DNA of 64,000 bases from the NCBI RefSeq assembly GCF_035083965.1, contig NC_089738.1, positions 10,814,734 to 10,878,733 on the forward strand, given 5' to 3'. The stretch's first letter is position 1; each line of letters begins with the position of its first letter. Made by a program: the position numbers and the translations under genes. This DNA comes from Branchiostoma lanceolatum (Eukaryota; Chordata; Leptocardii; Amphioxiformes; Branchiostomatidae). Shown here piece by piece: positions 25,011 to 34,876 of this stretch. The notes under the pieces are model-generated. The model was given only the letters and a program-made list of their open reading frames with translations. It did no database searches and was not told the DNA's origin.

Positions 25011-25350
25011 GGCCCTTGACTTGTCAGGCCATTTGAGTATGCCCCATTGCGTCACGAGGCTGTTGGCCCCGCCCATGAATGCTGGTCTGCCACGTTGACA
25101 TGTTTGTAGAAGACTCATTAGGTGCCTACAGTCCGCCGGGTAAACACGAACAGACCGTTTCCTTCGCTTCTAGATTCTAGATCATTCTACTATTTCTAGA
25201 GCTGGGCAGTAATCCGTAGGAGTATCAAAGGTAGGATTATGCAACTTAAAACCTGCATCCTGAAACAAAGAATTTTGTAGCACATCCTGTTTGGAATCAA
25301 TGGCGGGGTATGAAGTATATTTTGCAGACTAATACCAGGGTTTGATTTTG

Positions 25351-25364
25351 CCGGAAGCCATCTT
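25351..25364 (+). promoter_or_regulatory. ETS/YY1-type core promoter candidate of gene A1
   Basis: CCGGAAGCCATCTT combines an ETS core (CCGGAAG) with a YY1-type GCCATCTT, a common TATA-less initiator arrangement. It is kept in unit 2 at 33085-33098 with one change. It lies about 390 bases upstream of the A1 ATG. A 5' untranslated intron between them is possible: in A2 a GTATGG donor occurs at 33127. Confidence 0.4.
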
Positions 25365-25749
25365 GAGCAAAGGCACGACAGCTACACTGTAGATAAGGGA
25401 TTTTAGTGTGAGAAAGTTTCCTGCTTTGTTCTCAGTGCACTATCGTTTTAAGCAATGTCATAGCTGTTCTACAAATGGTTTAATTGTGTCTGTTAACTTT
25501 ATTGTCCACCTATATGTAGACGAACTATTAAAGAAATCTACGATGTGGATTTTATTACTACGTAGTGTTTGTTTATAGCGACGAGAGGGATTAGGCTTTA
25601 ACCCATGAAGTCTTTTGTTTCCGTAGTTTTCGCACGCAGCCCAAAGTAGAGAGAAGGGGAGGACGTGGACGGCTTCCGCGGTTGTGTTGCTGCCGATATG
25701 CTCGTCCACTTCAATGGGGAAGCGGCCTTCCGTGATCCTGCCAACAACC

Positions 25750-27015
25750 ATGGCCTCTAAAAATGGCAACGGGCAGCGTTCCGAAGAACTGAGAAGACGG
25801 CTGTGCAAACCGATCGGTTCTTCCGTGAAAGGAGCTCGTAGCAGTACACATGAGAAGCTGCAACAGCAGTCGTTCCTGTCACCCACCATTGTCGACGCCA
25901 GATCCATAACGCCGGAGGAATTCAACAAGATGGCGGCTGTCGCCACCGGCAAAGTGACAAAAGGCAGCGACGTGTCTTCGCCACAACAGTGCGAATTTCT
26001 CCAGGCGGGACAGGTATTTCTCACCCAGAATAACATGAATACTGGCTTTGCGTTTGCTAGCTCAGCTCCATTCCTCACGAGCCATGTTCAACGCTACGAA
26101 AACCATCCACCGGAGGCCATTCAACAATCCCTGGCTTCACTGAAGAAGGGTCTTGTTGAGTACCTCTCTAGGGCGAAAGCTGCAAAGGAGAAAGGTCTCA
26201 CAGAGACAGAGAGATCTAACGTTTCCGAGACTGCAACAAAGCCCTTAGCCCAGAAACCTTGGCGAGGGAAGCCATTTGGCTGTTCAACCAAAGGTACAGC
26301 TGTGCCCGCAGCCACAATTAAACCTCTACCATCAACGGCGAGAAACGACGACGTAGTTAAATACCATGTCGTATCAAAACCACAACCACATCCCGGCCCC
26401 CGCACAATTCACAAAGTGCCTAACGCTGAACTGCCGGAGATAAAGCCAATTGATCTGTCACAGGCAGGTACATACAACAGCTCAGACAACCAAGCATCAC
26501 TCAAAGAGGAAATCAACGACCTGAAAGAAAAGATTGTCGAAACTGAGAAAGATCTTCAGAAGATTGGAAACAGGAAAAACGACGGTTTAGTTTCTGAGAC
26601 GACTGCTTTCTCACAACAAGAAGAACCGATTGATCTGACGGTTAGCAAGAAGTCTAGCCATGTTGCATCCGTGCCTTCTTCTGCAACACAACTCCACAAC
26701 AAACGGAAAGATTGCTCAGACAACATCATGGAGGGAAAGAGAAGCCTGCGTGCCTCGACCAAAACCAACACCTTAGCAACCAGGAACAGCTTCCTCCAAG
26801 ATAAGAACAGGAAACGCAAAAGGAAACCCAGTGTTCCATTCCATCGTTCTGGCGAGTTTGGGAAAGCTTCGGCAAACAACGGTCTTCGAATGATGTCTCG
26901 CAAATCTGGCTGTCCTACTGTAGGAAAACGCGGCCGTCTCGATGAAATGGTCCAAGCTCTATCCAAAAGATTAGATGATGCCTACATTCCCTCGTACGGA
27001 ATCGAACATCGGTAG
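25750..27015 (+). CDS. Novel family gene A1: nuclear CtBP-motif protein, 421 aa, intronless
   Basis: The start is placed at ATG 25750 (ACCATGG, MASKNGNGQ). The sequence upstream aligns with gene A2 but has frame-breaking indels, so it is probably 5' UTR even though the frame stays open to 25684. Residues 46-61 are the family signature (TIVDARSITPEEFNKM). A predicted helix follows (about 107-135). PIDLS at 233-237 and PIDLT at 293-297 fit the CtBP-docking pattern PxDL(S/T). Between them, 250-275 is a Lys/Glu coiled coil (EEINDLKEKIVETEKDL). RKRKRK near 350 and GKRGRLDEMVQALSKRL near the C-terminus are basic, NLS-like and partly helical. The rest is Ser/Thr/Pro/Lys-rich and probably disordered. 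The family is not known to me; a transcriptional co-repressor adaptor is inference. Gene B1 lies 4 kb downstream. Confidence 0.85.
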   Translation: MASKNGNGQRSEELRRRLCKPIGSSVKGARSSTHEKLQQQSFLSPTIVDARSITPEEFNKMAAVATGKVTKGSDVSSPQQCEFLQAGQVFLTQNNMNTGFAFASSAPFLTSHVQRYENHPPEAIQQSLASLKKGLVEYLSRAKAAKEKGLTETERSNVSETATKPLAQKPWRGKPFGCSTKGTAVPAATIKPLPSTARNDDVVKYHVVSKPQPHPGPRTIHKVPNAELPEIKPIDLSQAGTYNSSDNQASLKEEINDLKEKIVETEKDLQKIGNRKNDGLVSETTAFSQQEEPIDLTVSKKSSHVASVPSSATQLHNKRKDCSDNIMEGKRSLRASTKTNTLATRNSFLQDKNRKRKRKPSVPFHRSGEFGKASANNGLRMMSRKSGCPTVGKRGRLDEMVQALSKRLDDAYIPSYGIEHR

Positions 27016-27375
27016 TTTTGGTCATTCTCGTCGTGTATTTAAGTCTATTTATTTACTGCTTTCAGAAATAACAATTTGTAATGCGACTTTTGATAACTTG
27101 ATATGCATATATAATGTCTTGTTGATAACCTAATATGCATACTTAATATTTATAGTAAAGTTTTGATATTTCACCCGTCACGATACCATTAGCGCTTCTG
27201 GTATCGGATGTTTGTTGAGAATTAAACTGCACTTGAAATTTCAACCTATGGTTTGCATTTTGTTCTTTCGCACGTTAGACGAGAACCTTTTTTTTGCCTT
27301 TGGATCATGGCCCGGCATTCATTTTTTTGCATTCATTTTAGCAGCCGCCATGCATCAGATACTGATGCCTGCGAA

Positions 27376-27380
27376 TGATA

Positions 27381-27431
<51 letters not shown>

Positions 27432-27682
27432 AAACAGAGATCCTTAACCTTGATAATGTAGTCCCATAGCTTTTTTGAGGCCGTATGGGCAGTGGGTTGT
27501 TATCCTTGCACCGCCTTTTACCTCCACAACTTAAGTCAGGTACATATTTTTGCACCTGGGTGGAGTGAGGACCGGCGTGAAAAGTGTTTACCGCAAGGGC
27601 ACAACATCGGTGGCGTCAGGTGATTCAACCCGGGACGACTGGGTTCTTGGCCAAACACCCTTCCATTGCGCCACACGACCCC
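27376..27682 (-). mobile_element. tRNA-derived SINE with (AATC)n tail
   Basis: Read on the minus strand from 27682: a tRNA-like head with A-box-like TGGCGCAATGGAAGG and B-box-like GGGTTGAATCACC. A GTGCCCTTGCGGTAAACACT block and CCTCACTCCACCCAGGTGCA follow, and the element ends in a run of about 14 AATC units (GATT on the plus strand, 27376-27432). A polymerase III promoter, a conserved body and a simple-repeat tail together define a SINE. The copy at 18.7-19.0 kb shares the body. It lies within tandem unit 1 but no copy is obvious at the matching place in unit 2, so it probably inserted after the duplication. Confidence 0.68.
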
Positions 27683-30097
27683 ACGAGAACAAGAACATTC
27701 ACCCTTTGCAATAACGGTAGCTTAACTCATGATGAGAAGTAATAGGTGATCATTTTCTATTATTGTGAATCGCTAATTTCCATGCTCCTCTCGAGCAGTG
27801 TGTCTATGGAGGGCTAGAAAACATGAACCTGGTGGTGGGGATCATTAGCATAGACGAGAATGCATGATTATGAAAAATTATCATGATATTTAGTATCCAA
27901 TTCAAAATCAAGAAAGACACTTCATATTATATTGTCGATGGTTCGATTTCCGAAGATATCCAATATAAGATCGTGGAAATGCTGTTCAATATTGACTCAC
28001 AAACCCTTAAAGTTGCTAAAATATGACTATGGTCAGTTTCCAATACTAGTGCTAGCCGTCAAAGTGACTCGATATGTTGTCACCTCGAATTGAAATACAT
28101 ATCAATTTGAGGTTATAGTGCTTGTACGTACAAAGTCCCAATATTGGTGAGTGAATCGCCATGCTCTCAGATCTGCGACAAAGAAAGACAGTCGTTAATC
28201 ACAGTTGATTGCATGTTTAACAACATACATGTATAATGTGACGTTGGAGTTCAATCTGCCTAATGCACAATTCTAAGCACTTAATCACACTTACGACATA
28301 CATATTTCATGAATGTGGCATTTGAAAGGACATATTGTTGTGTTACAGTGGCGTTTTGCACGATCGATTGAAATGTTTGCAACAATACGACATGTGTTGG
28401 TGTTTTATCAGTAATTTCTAATAGATGGTATTTTAATGACACTCGTTCATCGACATTTTTTTAATCTCCGACATATTTAGACGGCATTTGTCTTTGCTAG
28501 CACTGTACACGAATATAAGTAAGTTAATTGGCTCAACAAAGAAAAGGGGTCAATTATTACAATAGATTGCACATACATGGACATGACATGCTTTCGGAAT
28601 CCTAATTTTCCTAATGTCTTTGACAAAAGTCGTGCGATTCGTTACTACATGTACCAGCAACCCATTACCATCTTGTCGTCGTGCTGGATCACCCCCTGAA
28701 ACCATAGTGAATCAGTAGAAAATTTAATTGGTACCCTGGCCTGATGTCGATGAACAAAGCAAGATCCTGGTGACATAGAGATTGGACACGCATCGCTTCC
28801 TTTTGAATCCTAAAACAACAACGTTTGAAGCATGGAAGTCTAATTCTAATTACTGACGACACATTTTATACACATATGCTATATTTTGCCTCTAACTATT
28901 CTAATGTGAGCCAATTTCATAGCTATGTAACTGTCATCACATATCAGTATACCAATTCAAATTTGCATAGGTTTAACGTTCTAGTATGGTCGACAATACT
29001 TACGTCATAATCACGTGAGTGCAAAAATGAAAGTGAGCGGGAGTTTTCTAAACATTTTGACCTGGACGCCGATCATGTTTCGTAAATTGGCCATATCGTA
29101 GTGTCCCTACCTTGAGAGCTGGTTTCCTTGGCTAGGCCCACGCTGCTTGTAAACATGCGATAAACAATCTATGTTATATGGGGTATGTGACATGCTTAAG
29201 ATGCCAATTAGGGAGATGAAATACAACCCCACTCCTTTGTAAGTACGTGACGTCAATGGCTGCCATGGTGACAGACTAAAGACGGTTGATTAACACCAAA
29301 ACAGGTGATTTTCTGGGTAAATGTGTACCCATTATTCTGTCACCAACATTCATAATAAGTAATTACCCCTTTCAGCATTGCAATGTTCATGCGGAACCAT
29401 TTGAATACTTGGAAGAAAAACAGAAACGCGCTTTTAGTGCAATCAGCATTTTTTACGCATCAACGGATTCTTTGCTGATTACCATCTTCGATTATTTCAA
29501 TGAAACCGTAATTAAATACAGTATTTTCATTGACGTCATAGTGAACATAATTTGAACCCAGGCGACCATGTTGGAGTAATGTTTTTAACCATATCCAATC
29601 AATTACTCAGTTGGTCCAGGTTGAAAGCTATAACCTGGAAACTAGAAACATTATCTATGTTTAGAATGCGTAGTTCCTTTGTTTTCTTTTCTCATGCCGA
29701 AACATTAATATTGTTTGACAAAGTTGTCTGGCCCTACTAGTATATGTACTTCTGGTGCAAAGACAAAGGCAGTCACTACTGCAAAAGTTTATCATGGTTG
29801 CCATGAAAAAAAGATCTAGAACAGCAAAGACAACCAAGAAAAGTTAAGGATGATAATGATTATGAAAGTTTTAATACTTTATCACAGTCATTTAATATGT
29901 AGTAACACAATTTCACAGTCCATGACGTAAACGGTTTTTTAACTTTTTGTTCCCCCTTGCTCTTTGGTAACAATGCCTTTACAAAGAAGGTAAATAAATA
30001 ACAACGGAGGTAGCTATGGTGTCTATTAACTCTAGTGGACCTCGAGCTATTTATAGCCTGGCATGACTATGACCAACCGACCGCTCTGGACCGGCTG

Positions 30098-30220
30098 AAA
30101 CCGGTTTGGGCTAGGCTGCCTCGTATAAATAGAGGCCGCCGTTGGGCGATGAAGGATCTGAAACAGCTGCCAACGAACAGGCCATAAGAAATCCTTGTGC
30201 AGATCTGATCCAGCAACAGA
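30098..30220 (+). promoter_or_regulatory. Promoter and 5' untranslated exon candidate of gene B1
   Basis: A Grainyhead/CP2-type palindrome AAACCGGTTT (30098-30107) is followed by TATAAATA (30124-30131) and, after about 90 bases, a splice donor GTGAGT at 30221. The same order and spacing occur upstream of B2 (AAACCGGTTT 37421, TATAAATA 37447, GTGAGT 37545). This predicts a short non-coding first exon starting near 30155, spliced to the coding exon, perhaps at the AG after TTTTTTGCGC (30852). Confidence 0.6.
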
Positions 30221-30741
30221 GTGAGTACATGGGTAAGTATATGTTCAAATGACAAATTAAGTTCATTTGAAACGTTGTAGGATTATTTGTCCCTGATTTG
30301 TGAACATTTAAGAGCCCGCACTTGCCCTGTGTGATCGTTATCTGATATCCCACACTGGGATCACGCCTGTATTTGGAGGCGTCTGATTGCCAAGTCCACT
30401 TCAGTCGCATGAGTGCAAATTTGGATCAAATGGTGACCGCCAACTCTTGACTCCTTTTATGCATGCAAAGTATTTCTGTCCTTGCTTTGTTGCTAGGGGA
30501 CACGACATGTAAGACTCGGAAATATGTAACAGTTACCATTCAACTCGGCTGTGACACAAACATGTTTCTGTAATTATTTTTTCCTGCACTTCATATTATT
30601 ACATATTTGAGGATTTACTTTAAGGAGACAAAGCAATTAGATATCGATGTATACAAAAGTGTCTGTAATTTAAACAAGGGCGTGTACAGAATATGAGGTA
30701 GTAGGTGCATTCGTGTTGTAACATGTACCTTTGTTTCCGCA

Positions 30742-30830
30742 TGAGTCACTTCCTCCAGAATGGTTTCATGGTGATTGTGCAATTACATCACGAAGTTGCG
30801 CAATCGCTTATGTGGCAATACCTTATATGG
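30742..30830 (+). promoter_or_regulatory. AP-1/ETS, C/EBP and CArG cluster upstream of gene B1
   Basis: TGAGTCA (30742-30748, perfect AP-1) is followed directly by an ETS core (CTTCCT), then by the C/EBP palindrome TTGCGCAA (30796-30803) and the serum response element CCTTATATGG (30821-30830, perfect CArG box). All are preserved at matching positions upstream of B2. The cluster is 206-294 bases before the ATG, either as a proximal promoter or as an intronic enhancer downstream of the TATA box at 30124. This combination is typical of growth-factor or stress-inducible genes. Confidence 0.6.
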
Positions 30831-31035
30831 GCCTCTCTTCTTTTTTGCGCAGAAAAGAATTTGGCAGCAACCCCGGAGGCCAGATCTGCGGTGCCCTTTC
30901 TCCTGAAATCACATCGCTTATAATCCTGAGGAACGAACCCCGTTGTGAATAGAAAACTGTGAAGATTGGGGGTGAAAGCTGGTCAACGGTAAAATAAAGA
31001 CAGCAGAGGCAACAGGCTGAAGGAATCAGACCAAA

Positions 31036-31893
31036 ATGGCGGACAGCTTACCAACTATCTCGGACATCAAGTCCATCAGTCAGGAGGAGTTCGACAGGAT
31101 GTCAGGGTCAGCACCTCAACCGGGCAGTCCTGACAGCACCGCCGCCAGAGTCAGCGTCGTGACACGTTCACTACCCACAGGTGTAACCCCAAACACCTTC
31201 ATCACATCAGGTGATACGTATTACAGGAAAGCACTTCTCAACTTCCTCGTAAAGGCGTCCAATGGACTCATCAGCGTCCACAGTACAAAACCTCCAACGA
31301 CAAACGCTGACATTCAAGGAAAACCAGAATTTCCTCGGTCGCATTTTGGGATACGTCTATCGAATGTGTTTTCGAGGGATCTTACACAGAGAGCAAGCGG
31401 CACAACCAACATGGGAGAGCAGACTACAAAACATTCCTTTGTAGCAACTGGACGTGGGGGCGTTTATGCCCTGGGATACCGTCTTCCAAGGTCCGGCCCA
31501 GTCCCTCGTACTGATAAAATCAACACCCTGAAGAGGAAGCTTCAAGAATCACAAGAGGCGATATGCACCTTGAAGAAGCTGAAACAGGAAGGCATGATGT
31601 GGAGTGATAATGATGACCATCCGGTTGATCTAACGGTCACCGGGAAGGTGGGCCGGGGTGTCCATACATTCCGGCCACATCCGGTTGGTCTTAATGAGTC
31701 ATCAACTACATCAGCCAAGTCACCAGATTCCCATCCTATGACGAAGGATGTCAGCAGGTCAACTCGTGACGCTCAGTCACAGGAAGCCAAGAACTCTTCC
31801 AAGCAGAATCCAGTTGTGAAGAAGAGACGGAGACTTTCGGAGATAGTAAACAGTTTGGCGAGTAAAAAAAATGACCATGAGAACTGGCCATGA
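31036..31893 (+). CDS. Novel family gene B1: nuclear CtBP-motif protein, 285 aa, intronless
   Basis: The start ATG is in good context (AAAATGG) and the reading begins MADSLPTISD. Residues 7-22 carry the signature (TISDIKSISQEEFDRM). A predicted helix follows near 57-75 (YYRKALLNFLVKA). A Lys/Glu coiled coil (KINTLKRKLQESQEAI) sits at about 162-177, then an acidic DNDDH stretch and PVDLT at 196-200. A second copy of that module, 60 bases later, reads PVGLN and has lost the CtBP consensus. The C-terminus (VVKKRRRLSEIVNSL) is the basic tail shared with A and D. The layout of signature, helix, coiled coil, PxDLT and basic tail is the same as in gene A, so A and B are probably ancient paralogues. 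Function is unknown; a nuclear, CtBP-recruiting role is inference. Confidence 0.85.
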   Translation: MADSLPTISDIKSISQEEFDRMSGSAPQPGSPDSTAARVSVVTRSLPTGVTPNTFITSGDTYYRKALLNFLVKASNGLISVHSTKPPTTNADIQGKPEFPRSHFGIRLSNVFSRDLTQRASGTTNMGEQTTKHSFVATGRGGVYALGYRLPRSGPVPRTDKINTLKRKLQESQEAICTLKKLKQEGMMWSDNDDHPVDLTVTGKVGRGVHTFRPHPVGLNESSTTSAKSPDSHPMTKDVSRSTRDAQSQEAKNSSKQNPVVKKRRRLSEIVNSLASKKNDHENWP

Positions 31894-32567
31894 GAGGGGG
31901 CTATGTTTTAGAGCTTCCGGAATCTTTATCAAACAAATTCTTTTGATAGAACCAGAGACTTTCTATATGCAGTAGATTGATAATCACGGATATTAGATTT
32001 AACAGGAGGGAATGGATCACTGACAAATTAACCAAAGGTTGATCGCACAGAAATATAACTCAGCGTCATACTCTTTTTCTCAGACCAAGACCTCCTATAA
32101 GAACAATGATGACAACAGACTATCGTCGTCGTAAGATCTTGTATGTTTAGTTAGAGTCAATTCCAAGTCATCAAGAGCTAGAGGGTTTTCAGATATCTGT
32201 GACAAGTTTGAACTATATTAGATTAAAAAATATTTCAGTCAAAATAGTTCTGAATTGTTCAAACAATCATTTGATTAATTAGAATAAAAGTATAAAAACT
32301 CAATGTAAGACTAAACATGGGAGCTAACGGGGAAAAGGTGCTCTCTGTTTGTTCCAATGAACATATATATTCTCCAACCGCAGTGGAGACAGACTTTTTT
32401 TTTTATTCAGCCTTATTGTACACCCACTGAAATTTTAGACCGATGGCCTTGGGACTCGGCTGTAGCCGACTACTTGACAGGCATAAGGAACTGCGCCAAA
32501 TGAAATATATAATTCATATAGCTGGTTCTGGTTCGCAGTTAGAGGCCAAGATATATATATTGGTGTA

Positions 32568-32568
32568 T

Positions 32569-32640
<72 letters not shown>

Positions 32641-32665
32641 ACACACACAGACACACACACACACA
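32568..32665. repeat. (CA)n microsatellite at the end of unit 1
   Basis: About 98 bases of nearly pure CA on the plus strand. The matching place at the end of unit 2 holds (TG)n instead. Confidence 0.95.
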
Positions 32666-33084
32666 TACATTGGACCACCGAATCAATAAATCGGTACTTT
32701 CATACAATTTTGAAACTGTCTAAGCACGTAAGCAAATAAAGGGAAACGCTAACTAGCTAGCTTTCTGGCGTGAGGCACCCATGACCTTTCAGGCCAATTT
32801 AGTATGTCCTATTACGTCACGCCGGTTTTGGCCACACCCAATGAATGCTAGCCTGCCACGTTGACATGTTTGTAGAAGACTCATTAGGTGCCTACAGTCC
32901 ACCGGGTAAACACGAACAGACCTTGCCCTCAAATTGCTCCTAGAGTAGTAATCGGTAGGAGGACGGTAGGACACACAAGCGAAAACCTGCATCCCGAAAC
33001 AAGAGATTTTGTGGCACATCCTGTTTGGAATCCAGGGTTGGGTATTAGGTGTATTTTGCAGACTAATACCAGGGATTGGTTTTT

Positions 33085-33098
33085 CCGGAAGCCATTTT
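33085..33098 (+). promoter_or_regulatory. ETS/YY1-type core promoter candidate of gene A2
   Basis: CCGGAAGCCATTTT is the counterpart of 25351-25364. The YY1-type half has one substitution. It lies 390 bases upstream of the A2 ATG, the same spacing as in A1, and is followed by a possible splice donor (CAG then GTATGG at 33127). Confidence 0.4.
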
Positions 33099-33487
33099 CA
33101 ACTGAGGCACGACAGCTACAGTGCAGGTATGGGATTTTAATGTTTCGTTTTCTCAGCAAACTACAATGTTTTATGCAATATGTCGTGGTTGTTTGCACAT
33201 CGGATACAACTATATTGGTGACCATTAGTGTCCACCTATATGTCGATTGATTTGAAAATCTGCATACAATCTGGATTTTAGTGTAACGTATTGTTTGTTT
33301 TGTAAGCACCGTGGGAACGTCGGCTTGCATTCATGAAGTCCTTTGTTTCCGTAGTTGTCTACGTCTCACGCAGCCGGCCCAGAGTAGGGAGCAGGGAAGG
33401 ACTTGGGCGGCTTCCGCGGTTGTGTTGCTGCCGATACGCTCTTCCACTTCAATGGAGAAGCTGCCTTCCGTGATCCTGCCAACAACC

Positions 33488-34876
33488 ATGGCCTCTAAAA
33501 ATGGCAACGGGCAGCGTTCCGAAGAACTGAGAAGACGGCTGTGCAAACCGATCGGTTCTTCCGTGAAAGGGGCTTGTAGCAGTGCACATGAGAAGCTGCA
33601 ACAGCAGTCGTTCCTGTCACCCACCATTGTCGACGCCAGATCCATAACGCCGGAGGAATTCAACAAGATGGCGGCTGTCGCCGCCGGCAAAGTGACAAAA
33701 GGTTCACAACAACGCGAATTTCTCCAGGCGGGACAGGTATTTCTCACCCAGAATGATATGAATACTGGATCAGCTTTTCCTCCTCTCCTCACAAGCAATG
33801 TCACGAACTATCAAAAAGATTCCCCGGAGTCCATTCAAAAATCCATGGCTTCCCTGTGGAATGGTTTGGTTGAGTACCTCTCTAGAGTGAAAGATGCAAA
33901 GGAGAAAGGTCTCACGGAGACAGAGAGATCTAAAGTTCCTGCAGATACAGTTCTAGTATCGCAGCCCATGGCCTATAGTGGGAAGATGCGAGGAAAACCA
34001 TTTGGATGTTCAACCAAAGGTGCAGCTGTGCCCTCAGCCACAATTAAACCCCTACCATCAACGGCGAGAAACGACGACGTAGTTAAATACCATGTCGTAA
34101 CAAAACCACAACCAAATCCCGGTCCCCGCACCATTCACAAGGTGCCTAACGCTGAACTGCCGGAAATAAAGCCAATTGATCTGTCACAGGCAGGTACATA
34201 CAACTGCTCAGACAACCAAGCATCACTCAAAGAGGATATCAACAACCTGAAAGAAAAGATTGTCGAAACTGAGAAAGATCTTCAGAAGATTGGACATGGG
34301 AAAGACGACGGTTTAGTTTCTTACACAATTGACTTCTCACAGCAACTCGAACCGATCGATCTGACGGTTAGCAAGAAGCCTAATAACGACGTTGCACCCG
34401 TGCCTTCTCCTACAACAGACCTCCACAACATCGGGAAAGATTGCTCAGACAACATTACGGAGGGAAAGAGAAGCCTGCGTGCCTCGACCAAAACCAACAC
34501 CTTAGCAACCAGGAACAGCTTCCTCCAAGATAAGAACAGGAAACGCAAAAAGAAACCAAGTTTTGGAAAGTCTGGGAAAGCTTCGGCCATCAACGTCCTT
34601 CCGGGGAAGTCTGATGGTCAGATTATTTTTCCAGATTCTCGTTCTACACCAGAGCAGATGGCGACAACAAGAGTGCCTATCCACAAGAACACTACACACA
34701 TTGAAGATAAAGGTATCTCCAGCAGGAAAAGAGAGAACGACGGGTCCATGTATTCTTCTGACAAATATGACTGCCCTACTGTAGGAAAACGTGGCCGTCT
34801 CGATGAAATGGTGCAAGCTCTATCTAAAAGACTCGGCGATGCCCACTATCCCTGGTACGGAATCGACTATCGGTAG
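33488..34876 (+). CDS. Novel family gene A2: nuclear CtBP-motif protein, 462 aa, intronless
   Basis: Tandem paralogue of A1. The start is ATG 33488 (ACCATGG). The frame stays open upstream to 33311, but this part is not conserved in frame with A1. The family signature is identical to that of A1 (TIVDARSITPEEFNKM, residues 46-61). PIDLS lies at 229-233 and PIDLT at 289-293, with the coiled coil between them. Indels relative to A1 keep the frame. A2 lacks the DVSS and nearby residues after the signature, and has about 45 extra residues before the C-terminal GKRGRLDEMVQALSKRL tail (the PEQMATTRVPIHKN region). The pattern of frame-preserving change supports a functional protein. Predicted mostly disordered and nuclear; role inferred as for A1. 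Confidence 0.85.
   Translation: MASKNGNGQRSEELRRRLCKPIGSSVKGACSSAHEKLQQQSFLSPTIVDARSITPEEFNKMAAVAAGKVTKGSQQREFLQAGQVFLTQNDMNTGSAFPPLLTSNVTNYQKDSPESIQKSMASLWNGLVEYLSRVKDAKEKGLTETERSKVPADTVLVSQPMAYSGKMRGKPFGCSTKGAAVPSATIKPLPSTARNDDVVKYHVVTKPQPNPGPRTIHKVPNAELPEIKPIDLSQAGTYNCSDNQASLKEDINNLKEKIVETEKDLQKIGHGKDDGLVSYTIDFSQQLEPIDLTVSKKPNNDVAPVPSPTTDLHNIGKDCSDNITEGKRSLRASTKTNTLATRNSFLQDKNRKRKKKPSFGKSGKASAINVLPGKSDGQIIFPDSRSTPEQMATTRVPIHKNTTHIEDKGISSRKRENDGSMYSSDKYDCPTVGKRGRLDEMVQALSKRLGDAHYPWYGIDYR

Larger units (their letters stand above)
25011..32768 (+). repeat. Tandem duplication unit 1 (genes A1 and B1)
   Basis: This 7.76-kb block is paralogous, in the same order and orientation, to 32769-40805. 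The homology starts near 25011 (TCAGGCCA--T-AGTATG, then TGCCACGTTGACATGTTTG). It runs through gene A1, through AT-rich intergenic DNA (for example GTTGGAGTTCAATCTGCC at 28244 against the matching block at 35363, and TGACGTCA at 29248 against 36118), through gene B1, and ends after a dinucleotide repeat at about 32768. The 27.9-30.0 kb stretch has no gene. Much of it nevertheless aligns with 35.1-37.4 kb, suggesting a fairly recent duplication or conserved regulatory sequence. Confidence 0.85.

Noticed and set aside
25684-25749. Longer N-terminus for A1 (and 33311-33487 for A2)
   Set aside because: The upstream sequence differs between A1 and A2 by frame-changing indels, and the ATG at MASKNGNGQ has the best initiation context in both.
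25458-26078. 206-codon minus-strand ORF opposite gene A1, with similar ones at 26556-26966 and 33331-33804
   Set aside because: Antisense shadows of A1 and A2. They lack an independent start context, and their similarity to each other merely mirrors the A1-A2 duplication.
27600-27690. Functional tRNA gene on the minus strand
   Set aside because: A- and B-box-like motifs are present but the cloverleaf is degenerate and followed by a SINE body and an AATC tail.
32435-32739. ORFs of 90-98 codons rich in Cys/Val or Thr/His
   Set aside because: Translations of the CA microsatellite; the same holds for 40325-40611 and 2009-2339.
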